Of a stretch of 56,734 nt of DNA, positions 7,017 through 16,401 are shown one piece after another. The position numbers and the translations under genes are program-made. Below the pieces are notes generated by a model that made no database searches, was not told the DNA's origin, and saw nothing but the letters and a program-made list of their open reading frames with translations. Source of the stretch: Novipirellula herctigrandis (GTDB lineage: Bacteria > Planctomycetota > Planctomycetia > Pirellulales > Pirellulaceae); assembly GCA_007859835.1 (NCBI GenBank), contig SJPJ01000001.1, positions 7,285,799 through 7,342,532 of the forward strand, in the 5' to 3' direction. Each line of letters begins with the position of its first letter. Position 1 is the first letter of the stretch.

Positions 7017-9374
7017 ATGATGAAATCCTTCGTGTTTTTTGTGCTCCTATTGGTTCTTTCGTTTGCTGTTCCGACGCTTGCTTTGGCTTCGCCCGAGCAG
7101 TTGGACGCGTGCAAACAGAAGATAAATAGCGGTTGGAAATTCAAGCTGCTGGACGCCGCCGAAACGGATTCCGGTTTCCAGTCTGTGATGTTGGATGATG
7201 CTAGTTGGGCGTCGGTCTCTTTGCCGCATACCGCCCATGTAGAGCCATTGGTGGTCAACGATCAGTGGCAGGGAATCTGTTGGTATCGCAAGACCATTGA
7301 GCTTCCGCAAGAAGTTGTGGAGAAAAAGCTATTTGTTGAGTTTGAAGGTGCGATGAGTCAGTCAAGAATCTGGATCAATGGCGAGTTAGTCAAGGAGCGA
7401 ATGGGGGGCTACTTGCCGGTTGTCCTTGATGCGACCGAGTATTTCAAACCGGGCGAAAAAAATGTCGTAGCAGTGCGGTTGGATAACACCGACAACCCGC
7501 TGACAGGGCCAAAGCCGTTGAAGATTCTAGACTTCAATATGTATGGAGGGCTCTATCGTAACGCGTGGCTAACCATCAAAGACAAGGTCTATATTTCTCA
7601 CCCGGTGCTGGCTGGCAAAACAGCAGGCGGTGGTGTGTTTATCACCTATCCGAAGGTTGCAGCAGATGAGTCAATCGTGAAGGTGAAGACTCATGTCATC
7701 AATGAGGATGCCGATAAAAAAGTCGTTGAAGTTGTTCAATCAATTTACTTTGAAGGCAAACTCGTGACGGAACGAAAATCGAAGCCTGTAGAAATCGCTT
7801 CGGACGGCGAAGCCGAATTCGTTGAAGAGATTCCTGTTGTGAGTGCAAAGTTGTGGTCGCCGCAATCACCGAGTTTGTACTCTATGAAGACGACCGTACT
7901 GGTTGGCGGCAAGTTGATGGATGAACAGAGTGAACGATTTGGAGTTCGCGAATTTGAGTTCAAAGCTCATGAACTTTATGTCAATGGAAAAAAGACATTT
8001 CTGCGCGGTGTGAATCGTCATCAAGAGTATCCTTTTGTCGGATATGCGTTCTCGGACAACGCGCAATATCGCGATGCAAAAAAGATCAAAGAAGCTGGAT
8101 TCAACCATATCCGTTTGTCGCACTATCCGCATTCGCCCGCGTTCATGGATGCTTGTGATGAGCTCGGGTTAATAACGCTTGACGCGATTATGGGTTGGCA
8201 GTACTACCTCGATGACGATCGTTTCCGCAACTACTGTTACCGCTCTGCCATAGAATTGATTCGCCGCGACCGTAACCGTCCGTCGGTATTGGCGTGGGAA
8301 GTCTCGCTGAATGAAAGCCGAATGCCGGTCCCGTTCATGGAAGAGCTGCATCGGATCACGCACGCGGAATATCCTGGCGAGAAGGTTTACTCATCAGGCT
8401 GGATGAATGACGTCTATGACGTTTTTGAACAGGCGCGTCAGCACCGGATTTTGCACGGCTATCACGAAAATCTCGCGAAACCCTATTTCGTGTCGGAATA
8501 CGGCGACTGGGAATACTATTCCAACAATGCAGGTCTAAACCAAGACAAGTTGGACAAGACGACACGTCTTGAAGCCAGTAGCCGTCAACTTCGCGAGTAT
8601 GGTGAAAAGCGTTTGTTGAAGCAGGCCTACAACGTACAAGAATCGCACAACGACAACCTCGGCACTTCGGCCTACGGCGATGCCTACTGGGTGATGTATG
8701 ATTACAACCGCGGCTACCACGACGAGATCGAGTCGTCGGGCATCATGGACATTTTTCGATTGCCGAAATTCAGCTACCACTTCTATCAGAGTCAACGTGA
8801 GACTTCTGCGGGCGCGATGGTAAAAATCGCTAGCTATTGGACCCCCGAGTCGGCTCTGGATATCAAGGTCTACAGCAATTGCGACGAAGTGCAGTTGTTC
8901 CTGGATGATGAATTGGTTTCTTCGCAAAAACCGGATGCGGATAAGAACTGCACCCATCTTGGCCATCCGCCGTTTACGTTCAAGATCGAGACGTTTACTT
9001 CCGGTACACTGAAGGCAGTTGGATTAATCGCTGGCACGGCTGTTTGCGAACATGCCGTAAAGACACCGGGTAAAGCTGCTGCGTTAAAAGTCTGGCTGGA
9101 CGAAAGCGGCAAAATGCCGACCGCCGGGGTCAACGACACCGTGTTCGTCTACATCGCCGCCGTGGATGAAAACGGAACGATCGTGCCTGATTACTCGGAA
9201 GCCGTTGCGATTCAATTGAATGGGGATGTTACGTTGTTGAACGTTGGTGAGATAAAGGCAGAGGCTGGTATCGCTACCGCGTTGGTCCAAATTGGCGACG
9301 CGTCGGATGAGATTAGCATTAGTGCGTCGGCGATAGGTTTGCAGAACGGGAAATTGATTGTGGAGCTTGAGTAA
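7017..9374 (+). CDS. Secreted GH2 beta-glycosidase (beta-galactosidase-like)
   Basis: 785 residues with a signal peptide (MKSFVFFVLLLVLSF up to about residue 25, cleavage near ALA). Domains: GH2 sugar-binding jelly roll (about 35-190), Ig-like (200-300), TIM barrel (305-590), then a DUF4982-like and a bacterial Ig/invasin-like C-terminal domain from about 690. Acid/base Glu433 in LNES and nucleophile Glu494 in SEYGD are present. Exo-acting release of beta-linked galactose, glucuronate or similar from oligosaccharides. The stop overlaps nothing but lies one base before the next ATG, so it is translationally linked to the sulfatase at 9376, suggesting a sulfated substrate. Exact sugar specificity is not readable. 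Confidence 0.9.
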   Translation: MMKSFVFFVLLLVLSFAVPTLALASPEQLDACKQKINSGWKFKLLDAAETDSGFQSVMLDDASWASVSLPHTAHVEPLVVNDQWQGICWYRKTIELPQEVVEKKLFVEFEGAMSQSRIWINGELVKERMGGYLPVVLDATEYFKPGEKNVVAVRLDNTDNPLTGPKPLKILDFNMYGGLYRNAWLTIKDKVYISHPVLAGKTAGGGVFITYPKVAADESIVKVKTHVINEDADKKVVEVVQSIYFEGKLVTERKSKPVEIASDGEAEFVEEIPVVSAKLWSPQSPSLYSMKTTVLVGGKLMDEQSERFGVREFEFKAHELYVNGKKTFLRGVNRHQEYPFVGYAFSDNAQYRDAKKIKEAGFNHIRLSHYPHSPAFMDACDELGLITLDAIMGWQYYLDDDRFRNYCYRSAIELIRRDRNRPSVLAWEVSLNESRMPVPFMEELHRITHAEYPGEKVYSSGWMNDVYDVFEQARQHRILHGYHENLAKPYFVSEYGDWEYYSNNAGLNQDKLDKTTRLEASSRQLREYGEKRLLKQAYNVQESHNDNLGTSAYGDAYWVMYDYNRGYHDEIESSGIMDIFRLPKFSYHFYQSQRETSAGAMVKIASYWTPESALDIKVYSNCDEVQLFLDDELVSSQKPDADKNCTHLGHPPFTFKIETFTSGTLKAVGLIAGTAVCEHAVKTPGKAAALKVWLDESGKMPTAGVNDTVFVYIAAVDENGTIVPDYSEAVAIQLNGDVTLLNVGEIKAEAGIATALVQIGDASDEISISASAIGLQNGKLIVELE

Positions 9375-9375
9375 T

Positions 9376-10797
9376 ATGAGAATGATGTTGTTGTCTTTTT
9401 CGGTGTTTGTGTGCGTAGGTTCTCTGACGGCTTTTGGCGTTGAAACCGAACCCGCTCAAAATTCGCCTGCAAAAATCCCGGCGAAACCCAATATTGTGAT
9501 TCTGTTGGCGGACGACATGGGCTGGGGGGAACTCGGGTGTTATGGACAAGAGGTGATCAAGACTCCGAACCTTGATACGTTGGCTTCAAAGGGGCTTCGC
9601 TTTACCGATTTCTACGCAGGTTGTGCGGTTTGTTCGCCATCTCGGGCCGTTTTGATGACGGGGATTCCGGTTGGGCGTCTGAGCATTCGCGGCAACAAAG
9701 GGTTGCATGAGGATGGGAAATGGGATCGTATCGCGCTCAAAAAGTCGGAAGTAACAGTGCCCGAGATGCTAAACGGGGCAGGTTACCAAACGGCATTCAT
9801 TGGCAAGTGGCATCTAGGAATTCCGCAGGATGTATCCACATGGGCGACGGGACGCGGTTTTGATTTTGCAGTCCAGGAGCAGTGGGGACCGAAAGCCGAT
9901 GGTGGTGTTTTTGATGAACGCGATCACTGGGTGAACGGATGCCAAGAAAGCGTTTTCCACGACTACACGAAAATCGATTGTTTAGATGAATTTCGGACGG
10001 ACATTGCGCTGAAATTTTTGGATCAAAAGCGGGATCAAGAAAAGCCGCTGTTTCTTTTTATGTCTTACCGAAGTCCTCACGCGCACGAGTTCTTTCTCCG
10101 TGAAAAGGATCGCTACAAAGAGCATGGATGGCCAGAGATTGAACGACGGCACGCCTCACGCATCACGATGCTGGACGAACAAATCCAACGACTGCTCGAC
10201 AAGCTTGAAGCCATGGGCGAAATGGATAACACATTTGTTCTCTTCACCAGTGACAACGGACCGCATGCTGAGGGGCCTGCAGGCGGCGACAAACATGACC
10301 CGCTTTTCTTCATCAGTTCCAATGGGCTGAAGGGACATAAACGAGATCTTTATGAAGGTGGCGTTCGGGTGCCGGGTATTGCCTACTGGAAAGGAAAGAT
10401 CCGTGCCGGCGAGACATCCGAACATCAGGCGATCTTTTACGACGTCATGCCCACGCTCGCCGAGATCGCTGGCGTTGATCCTCCAGACCAAACGGGCGGC
10501 ATATCCTTCCTGCCCGAGTTAATCGGCAAAGAACAGAAAACGCATGACCATCTTTACTGGGAAATCATGGAGGGGCGAGCCGCTAAGGCATTCCGTCAAG
10601 CGACACGGATGGGGCATTGGAAAGCGGTGCGATATGGCGCAGCAGGCGTTACTGAACTCTACAATCTTGAAACGGACCTTTACGAAACCAAGGACGTAGC
10701 CGCTTCTTACCCGGAGATTGTCGAGAAGATGAATAAAATATTGCGGTCCGAGAGTAAGAAGGATCCGCACTTCCCTTATTCTGGAGATGGTCCATAG
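9376..10797 (+). CDS. Secreted Cys-type sulfatase (S1)
   Basis: 473 residues with a signal peptide (MRMMLLSFSVFVCVGSLTAFG). The formylglycine signature CSPSR begins at Cys86, preceded by the metal site LADDMGWG and followed by the GKWHLG motif; SDNGPH forms the second half of the Ca site. Needs a formylglycine-generating enzyme, not seen in this window. ATG 9376 is chosen over an in-frame TTG at 9358 because it follows the GH2 stop by one base and has GGAG at 9362-9365. Removes sulfate esters from a saccharide, probably the GH2 substrate. Position-specificity is not predictable by eye. Confidence 0.92.
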   Translation: MRMMLLSFSVFVCVGSLTAFGVETEPAQNSPAKIPAKPNIVILLADDMGWGELGCYGQEVIKTPNLDTLASKGLRFTDFYAGCAVCSPSRAVLMTGIPVGRLSIRGNKGLHEDGKWDRIALKKSEVTVPEMLNGAGYQTAFIGKWHLGIPQDVSTWATGRGFDFAVQEQWGPKADGGVFDERDHWVNGCQESVFHDYTKIDCLDEFRTDIALKFLDQKRDQEKPLFLFMSYRSPHAHEFFLREKDRYKEHGWPEIERRHASRITMLDEQIQRLLDKLEAMGEMDNTFVLFTSDNGPHAEGPAGGDKHDPLFFISSNGLKGHKRDLYEGGVRVPGIAYWKGKIRAGETSEHQAIFYDVMPTLAEIAGVDPPDQTGGISFLPELIGKEQKTHDHLYWEIMEGRAAKAFRQATRMGHWKAVRYGAAGVTELYNLETDLYETKDVAASYPEIVEKMNKILRSESKKDPHFPYSGDGP

Positions 10798-11019
10798 CGC
10801 GTCGTTCGGTTTGAACGGACTCACTGTTTATGCTTCGGCTTGATTGGCAACGATCGATGGGGTTGAAAAAAACACACGGCAAAAGACAGTATCGACAATC
10901 GGGAAGGCAGCCCGATCCAACTATCTGCACTGGATGGACGATGCGGTTTTCCAAGAAGCGGATGCTGTTCAGAAAAATTGACCTTTTCAATAATTACGAA
11001 AACGAAGTAGCGAGTTCCG

Positions 11020-12435
11020 ATGTTGAATGTACTGAAGTTTATCGTGTTTCTTTCTTTGCCAATCACATTATGCGCGGCGGAGTCAAAACCCAATTTTGTG
11101 TTTCTATTGGTGGATGATCTTGGGTGGGGAGATTTTGGCTGTTACGGCGCCGAGTTCTATGAGACGCCAAATATCGACAAGTTGGCCAATCAGGGGATGC
11201 TTTTCAGCAACGGCTATGCTGCTTGCACGGTCTGTTCGCCAAGTCGAGCGGCGATCCTAAGCGGATGCTATCCGGCTCGACTGCATCTAACAGATTGGAT
11301 CACCGGGCATAAACGTCCCTACGCGAAACTCTCGGTGCCAGAATGGTCAACGAAGCTGGATCCACAGCGTGTGTTGTTACCGGAGGCGTTGAAGCAGGCG
11401 GGCTATGCGACAGCTTTTCTCGGGAAGTGGCATCTAATGCCGATCGGTCAGCCGGACTTTGATGAACATTATCCAACGTCCCATGGTTTTGATGTGAATA
11501 TTGGTGGCCGCGAATGGGGGCAACCGAAGGGGCCTGGACGCTATTTTTCGCCATTCGGCATGCCCAATTTGGATGACGGAGAGACCGGTGATTTTCTTAC
11601 CGATAAGCTCACCGATGCCGCCGTGGACTATCTAGATCAGACAAGCAGAGAACAGCCATTCTTGATGTATTTTGCTTACTACACTCTTCACGGCCCAATC
11701 ATGGCACCGCCCGAGTTAGTTGCGAAATACAAGACGAAAGCGAAAGATTTTTCGAATGAGAAAGATGAGTTTCTAAATCCTGCTCGTGCCGGAATGGTTG
11801 AAAAACTAGATGATAGTGTCGGTCGGATTATGACAAAGCTCGATGAACTCGGGATTGCGGATAATACCGTGGTGATTCTGACTGGCGATAACGGCGGCGA
11901 TCATGATAAAACCACTGGAGGATTAAGAGACTTCAAAGCGTACTCTCATGAAGGTGGTGTCAGGGAACCTTTTGTGGTGAAGTGGCCGGGTAAAACGAGA
12001 GCCGGTTCGACTTGCGATGTCCCAGTGATTGGGACTGACTTCTATCCGACGATCCTTGATATTGCTGGGCTCGCACCTCGCCGCGATCAGCATCTTGATG
12101 GGGTAAGCATCGTACCGTTATTGACTGACTCAGCCACGACTCTCAATCGCGATACTCTCTATTGGCACTATCCGCACTATCACCGCACCAATCCGTATGG
12201 AGCGATTCGCGACGGTGATTGGAAGCTGATCGAGTTTTTTGAGGATGGAAAGCTTGAACTATACAACTTGAAAGAGGACCCCAAGGAGACGCAAAACCTC
12301 GCATCGATTCAACCTGAAAAGACGCAGGAGTTGTTAAGGAATCTCAAAAAGTGGCGTCGTTCCGTGGACGCTCAGATGATGACAGATAACCCAGATCATG
12401 ATCCCGGAATTGGGAAGCGGAAAAAGAAAAAGTAG
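11020..12435 (+). CDS. Secreted Cys-type sulfatase (S1)
   Basis: 471 residues, signal peptide of about 19 residues (MLNVLKFIVFLSLPITLCA). LVDDLGWGDFG gives the N-terminal metal ligands, CSPSR starts at Cys72 and is the formylglycine site, GKWHL and GDNGGD complete the active site. Ends in a lysine-rich tail (KRKKKK). Follows the previous sulfatase by 222 bp on the same strand; the two share only family-level similarity, so they probably act on different sulfate positions of one polymer. The spacer between them holds no convincing gene. Confidence 0.92.
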   Translation: MLNVLKFIVFLSLPITLCAAESKPNFVFLLVDDLGWGDFGCYGAEFYETPNIDKLANQGMLFSNGYAACTVCSPSRAAILSGCYPARLHLTDWITGHKRPYAKLSVPEWSTKLDPQRVLLPEALKQAGYATAFLGKWHLMPIGQPDFDEHYPTSHGFDVNIGGREWGQPKGPGRYFSPFGMPNLDDGETGDFLTDKLTDAAVDYLDQTSREQPFLMYFAYYTLHGPIMAPPELVAKYKTKAKDFSNEKDEFLNPARAGMVEKLDDSVGRIMTKLDELGIADNTVVILTGDNGGDHDKTTGGLRDFKAYSHEGGVREPFVVKWPGKTRAGSTCDVPVIGTDFYPTILDIAGLAPRRDQHLDGVSIVPLLTDSATTLNRDTLYWHYPHYHRTNPYGAIRDGDWKLIEFFEDGKLELYNLKEDPKETQNLASIQPEKTQELLRNLKKWRRSVDAQMMTDNPDHDPGIGKRKKKK

Positions 12436-12642
12436 GAAGCCGTCCGCCATCAACAATAAGCAGCATGCCCATTGGGGCAGTGAATGTATTCGATTGTGAG
12501 CGGTACGGCGTTTGCCGCCGGTTGACGCGAGAAAAACCCCGGCTAGCGTCTTGCGGCTCTCACAAAGTGGTCCGACAACAACGAATCGTTGATGGATTTC
12601 GCACCGGCCCAAGGGAACGATTGACGCGACGTCCGTCGTTTC

Positions 12643-12676
12643 GAGTTCACAGTGGAGTTGAGTTCATTGTGGAGTT
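12643..12676. repeat. 17-bp direct repeat, two units
   Basis: GAGTTCACAGTGGAGTT at 12643-12659 is followed directly by GAGTTCATTGTGGAGTT at 12660-12676 (15 of 17 identical). It lies in the convergent spacer 12436-12768, which otherwise holds GC-rich REP-like sequence around 12510-12560 and no gene. Confidence 0.7.
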
Positions 12677-12720
12677 GATCGCCAACACGGTCCAGCGTCG
12701 CTTGTTTATGTCAGCGATTT

Positions 12721-12745
12721 CACGGTCGCGAATCAGGCGACCGTG
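12721..12745. terminator. Putative bidirectional terminator hairpin
   Basis: CACGGTCGC at 12721-12729 and GCGACCGTG at 12737-12745 form a perfect 9-bp stem with a 7-nt loop, in the spacer between the converging sulfatase (ends 12435) and isomerase-like gene (ends 12769). There is no strong T run, so intrinsic termination is only plausible. Confidence 0.45.
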
Positions 12746-12768
12746 ATTCTCGATTGCCGATTTGATTG

Positions 12769-13653
12769 CTAATTCTCAAGCTTGGAAAGATACGTGTTCC
12801 ATGCGTTGATTGAATTTTCAAGCATCTCGGCGGGTTCCTGTTTGACATTGTAACACTGCAACCCAATGGGCCCGTCGTAGCCCACTGATTTCAATTCGTT
12901 CAGCAGCGACAGTATGTCGAAGTCACCTTCGCCAAGTGGAAGGATCAATTCCTTCCACGGATTTTTTGCGTCCGTCATGACTCGCATTGCACCATTGATC
13001 GAAACCATCGTCAAATGGTCGGCCGTCTTCTTGATGATCTCACTGATGCGAGGTCCGTTACCTGCACGTAGCTCATGACACAAATTGAATGTAACGCCGA
13101 CGTTCTCTCGATCGACCGCCTTGACGATCTTGACAGCGTGCTCCGCTGTTGCGACCTGAAACCCATGGTGCGGGTAAACGGAAATTTGAACGTCATGAAT
13201 TGCCGCTTGGTCAGCAAGCACTCGCAGGCGATCGGCCGTTTGTTCGTCTGACGCATTGCCGTGGATGTGAATCCACAATATTGCGTCCTTGCCCTTCATC
13301 TTCGGTAGCTGGGCAATGACTTTTGGATCTATCGATTGCTCTTTCTCCGAATGAAATGGCACATAAAAACTGACTACGCTCAATTGCTGTTTGTCGAAGC
13401 TGGCAAAGCGTTGATCCAAGTCGACCACGTTGGTGTAGCCAATGCCGTCGAATCCAAGTTCCGATAACAATTGTGCTTGTGCATCAGGCTTCCAGCCCGC
13501 ATCACGCCCAACACCGTTATCAAATGCGAAAAGAGCCCATGGCGATTTTGTATCCGATGTGTCAGCACCAGCGGGTGACGGATTCATCGCAAAGGTTGCG
13601 AACACACAGGAAGTAACGAAAAACCAGCATGCAAAAAGTCGTCGTTCGATCAT
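12769..13653 (-). CDS. Exported sugar phosphate isomerase/epimerase-like TIM barrel
   Basis: 294 residues. A signal peptide (MIERRLFACWFFVTSCVFATFA, cleaved near residue 30) precedes an AP-endonuclease-2/xylose-isomerase-like TIM barrel. Signs of the fold are the spaced acidic and His positions in LWIHIHG, VYPHHGF and FNLCHE. This family in planctomycetes is often secreted and of unknown function; ketose epimerase or inosose-type activity is the usual guess. It lies 92 bp beyond the enolase-like gene on the same strand and may be the last gene of that operon. An export signal on a fold that normally works on free or phosphorylated cytosolic sugars is unusual. Confidence 0.82.
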   Translation of the reverse strand: MIERRLFACWFFVTSCVFATFAMNPSPAGADTSDTKSPWALFAFDNGVGRDAGWKPDAQAQLLSELGFDGIGYTNVVDLDQRFASFDKQQLSVVSFYVPFHSEKEQSIDPKVIAQLPKMKGKDAILWIHIHGNASDEQTADRLRVLADQAAIHDVQISVYPHHGFQVATAEHAVKIVKAVDRENVGVTFNLCHELRAGNGPRISEIIKKTADHLTMVSINGAMRVMTDAKNPWKELILPLGEGDFDILSLLNELKSVGYDGPIGLQCYNVKQEPAEMLENSINAWNTYLSKLEN

Positions 13654-13745
13654 GGCAAGGCCTCAAAGTAGGGGAAGGATCGTTGGGGGTGGGTTTCTAC
13701 TGGAAAGGAAACGAGCGGGATGGGACGGTGCGAGTCATGGTTGTC

Positions 13746-15188
13746 TCAGACGTCCGCAACGCGATCAAAATCGGTCGTTAGCGGGTACATCGCGTACCCA
13801 AAGGGGGCTTGGTTGACAGACTCTAAGTCTATTCGGCCGTCGGTAATGTTTAGGCGTGGCCACGTTTTACCCGATGGTGAATGGTGGGGGCAATAAAGGT
13901 CGCAATGATGTGTCAATGTGGCGTCTTGAATCGCTTGAGTAAACGGTTGGAGCCCCGCAACATAGTGATGCCCGTTGCGTTCGATATGCTTGATCCCCAA
14001 TACGGCACTGACTGCGAGGTCTTGCAGAAGCGCGATCGGACCAAGGTTCATCAAATCTTCGCCGGTTAGCGTAAGCGGACGCAACGGTTTTGCTTGGTTT
14101 CGAAAACGCACTAAACAGGCGTTAGCAATTCCTTTGAAGACCCCTTTGCAGTTCTTGTGGCTTGTACCGTCATAGCCGATTTCTAACGCTCTTGGAAAGC
14201 TCCCAATTTCACCATCGGACTCGTCAATGATCATTGGTGGTCGGTGCTTCCACGCATCCCAAACACTTCCCACTTCGTCCGACAAAGCGACGTCGCGGTG
14301 TAGTGGTTGTTCAACAAGAAGCAGTCCATGCTGTATGAATTCATAGACCGACGGATCCGAACTTAGTTCCTGCCAATAATCTCGAAACGCGGATGGGGTC
14401 GTGAAGAATTCATTCCCGTCAAGCGTGAATGCGTACGATTGACAATGTTCGCTGAGCGTGCGAGCGATTGCACGCAGCCGATCACGGGCTGTATCAATGT
14501 CGGCGGGCAGTTTAATTTTGAAGTGGGTCAAACCGTAATACTCAATGCACTGATCAAGTGTTTGAGGCAATCCATCGTCCAACCGGTCGGCGGATTCGAT
14601 TTCGCCGCTGGAAAGCGGATCCGCAAGTCCAACGGTGTGCCGCGCACTGACGAATCGTCTCGGCTCGGACGGCAGCAGATCCATCGGTTCTAAATCCGAC
14701 AACTCGGGATGCAGGTCGCCCAAGCGGATTTGAAAGCGATTCTCTCTCAGCAATTGAGCAAAGGGACAACGATGATGGCGGCAAAAGGCATCGATTGCTG
14801 CGCGTTCTAGTAACGACGTTCCGAGCCCCTTCAGCAGTGGCGGGCAATGATTCAAATCCGAGTCCGACATCTGCGCTTCATACAACTCACGCCACCAGTC
14901 GAAAACGCTCGGTTGTTCCGGAATCTTCGTCGCATGCACGCACGCGCATCGAACAACGTCCATCATTTCATCGATTTCGTCGTCTAGCGAAGCTTCCGGT
15001 TGTTTGGTGAACCATTTCGGGGGCAAAATGTCCGCAGAGATCCCGGTGCTGGATTCGCCATTGATTTCAAACTCTCCAAACACCACCAAATAGGGTGCCA
15101 TTTCGAGAGTGGCAATTCCATAACGAAACGGCATCCGCGTGCGGACGTGCGTGGTACGCAATTGAACGTTTTTTAGGGAAATCGTCAC
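13746..15188 (-). CDS. Enolase-superfamily (mandelate racemase/muconate lactonising-like) protein
   Basis: 480 residues from a GTG start with GGAG upstream. Active-site residues of the superfamily can be placed: general base KIK (Lys224, Lys226), metal ligands Asp257 (LDGNE), Glu293 (VEQP) and Asp322 (IDES), and a second lysine region at Lys345/Lys348 in SHKNCKG. The protein would abstract an alpha proton next to a carboxylate and dehydrate or epimerise an acid sugar. It is about 80-100 residues longer than usual members, with an enlarged N-terminal capping region (residues 60-210). It starts 3 bp after the MetE-like gene stop, a tight operon. Substrate unknown; sugar-acid dehydratase is the most likely role. 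Confidence 0.82.
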   Translation of the reverse strand: MTISLKNVQLRTTHVRTRMPFRYGIATLEMAPYLVVFGEFEINGESSTGISADILPPKWFTKQPEASLDDEIDEMMDVVRCACVHATKIPEQPSVFDWWRELYEAQMSDSDLNHCPPLLKGLGTSLLERAAIDAFCRHHRCPFAQLLRENRFQIRLGDLHPELSDLEPMDLLPSEPRRFVSARHTVGLADPLSSGEIESADRLDDGLPQTLDQCIEYYGLTHFKIKLPADIDTARDRLRAIARTLSEHCQSYAFTLDGNEFFTTPSAFRDYWQELSSDPSVYEFIQHGLLLVEQPLHRDVALSDEVGSVWDAWKHRPPMIIDESDGEIGSFPRALEIGYDGTSHKNCKGVFKGIANACLVRFRNQAKPLRPLTLTGEDLMNLGPIALLQDLAVSAVLGIKHIERNGHHYVAGLQPFTQAIQDATLTHHCDLYCPHHSPSGKTWPRLNITDGRIDLESVNQAPFGYAMYPLTTDFDRVADV

Positions 15189-15191
15189 CGT

Positions 15192-16241
15192 CTATGCTCC
15201 CATTGGATCGGTTGCGGTGGATTCGGATTGAATTCCTAGGAACAAGTCGCGTCCTTTGACCAAGTTGGCGATTTTTCGATCCGCGACGCTACGCTTGTTC
15301 ATCCAGAATCCGCAATCGGGATGGACCCATCGGATGCGATCGGGTCCGACGTTCGCAGTGGCGGCTTCAATCCGTTTGGCGATCACTTCGGGTGATTCGA
15401 CGGTATTCACTTTCACATCCACAACGCCAATGCCAAGCCCGATTCGAGGGTCCAAGCCATCCCGGAAAAATTTCAGTTCGTCATAGCCACGAAAAGCGAA
15501 CTCAAGCACGACGTGGTCACAGTGCAGGCGATTCATCAGTGAAAGCAGCTGATCCCAGTGGCCCTTTTGGATATTTTGCCCGCCATAATTGCCGAAACAC
15601 AAATGCACGCCTTTTTCCTTTGCTCCGGTCGCGGCGTCGAGCACCAAGTTGATTGCCTTGGCGGCCCATTCCGATTCTTCCGGGTGCCCCGTAATGTTGG
15701 CCTCGTCGATTTGAATGACTTCCGGATTAATGTCGGCAACTTGCTTTGCCAACGCTCGGCCAAGAGCCGCAGCAAGTTCCGGGCGCGATCGATAGTGATG
15801 GTCCATTAACGTTTTGCAAAGCATGTGTGGGCCGGTCAACGTGAACTTCAGCGGGTGATCGGTACATCGGCGTGCTCGAGCATAGTCGCGCGGAATATTC
15901 AACGTTCCCTCATCGACTGGCCCATCGACCACGCCCGCCGGTTCGACTCGAAACCCCATCCCCTCGATTTGCGAGAATTCGACGATATCCGACCGAGTGA
16001 TCTCGCTGCGAATTCCCTCCATGGGTCGGATAAAATACTCGATCATCCCATTGGTGTCGGGATGATTGACGTCCCATCGATACAGTTCGCCATCAACGAC
16101 GACGTCGACGCCCGCCATCTCTTGAGTCTTAAAGACAACTCGCGTGGCGTCGATCAGTCCTTGCTGAGACGGGGACGCCATGAGCCAGTCCGGTACCGGA
16201 TAGGATCCGACGACAGTGGTTCGAATGCTGGGGGTCGACAT
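15192..16241 (-). CDS. Stand-alone MetE catalytic barrel (cobalamin-independent methyltransferase-like)
   Basis: 349 residues, corresponding only to the C-terminal barrel of methionine synthase MetE (about 750 residues). The zinc set is complete: His213 and Cys215 in HLCFG, Glu247 in VLEFA, Cys310 in HPDCGF; QIDEAN (178-183) matches the substrate-binding aspartate motif. Core-MetE proteins can transfer a methyl group to homocysteine from donors other than methyltetrahydrofolate triglutamate. Placement between an AraC regulator and an enolase-like sugar-acid enzyme suggests a catabolic demethylation rather than methionine supply, but this is inference. Cytosolic, no signal. Confidence 0.85.
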   Translation of the reverse strand: MSTPSIRTTVVGSYPVPDWLMASPSQQGLIDATRVVFKTQEMAGVDVVVDGELYRWDVNHPDTNGMIEYFIRPMEGIRSEITRSDIVEFSQIEGMGFRVEPAGVVDGPVDEGTLNIPRDYARARRCTDHPLKFTLTGPHMLCKTLMDHHYRSRPELAAALGRALAKQVADINPEVIQIDEANITGHPEESEWAAKAINLVLDAATGAKEKGVHLCFGNYGGQNIQKGHWDQLLSLMNRLHCDHVVLEFAFRGYDELKFFRDGLDPRIGLGIGVVDVKVNTVESPEVIAKRIEAATANVGPDRIRWVHPDCGFWMNKRSVADRKIANLVKGRDLFLGIQSESTATDPMGA

Positions 16242-16358
16242 GGAAATTCTCGATCGATTAATGAAACAATTAAGTAGGGAAATATAACGAAAAACAGGAA
16301 GTTGATGGATTGGGAAATCCGCCGCAACAAAGTCGCCACTGTTCCGCGACTCGCTGTC

Positions 16359-16372
16359 AGTAAGCTCTTACT
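16359..16372. promoter_or_regulatory. Palindrome ahead of the MetE-like operon
   Basis: AGTAAGCTCTTACT has 6-bp arms that pair perfectly and lies in the 160-bp gap between the AraC stop and the MetE-like start, next to a run of nine T (16379-16387). It may be an operator or the stem of a weak plus-strand terminator. Unsupported by anything but symmetry. Confidence 0.25.
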
Positions 16373-16401
16373 ATAAGATTTTTTTTTGCATCGTGCCTTA
16401 C

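Noticed and set aside
10844-10981. 45-codon frame from TTG between the two sulfatase genes, with a protein-like end (NYLHWMDDAVFQEADAVQ)
   Set aside because: No ribosome site, no family resemblance, and the frame is too short to separate from chance.
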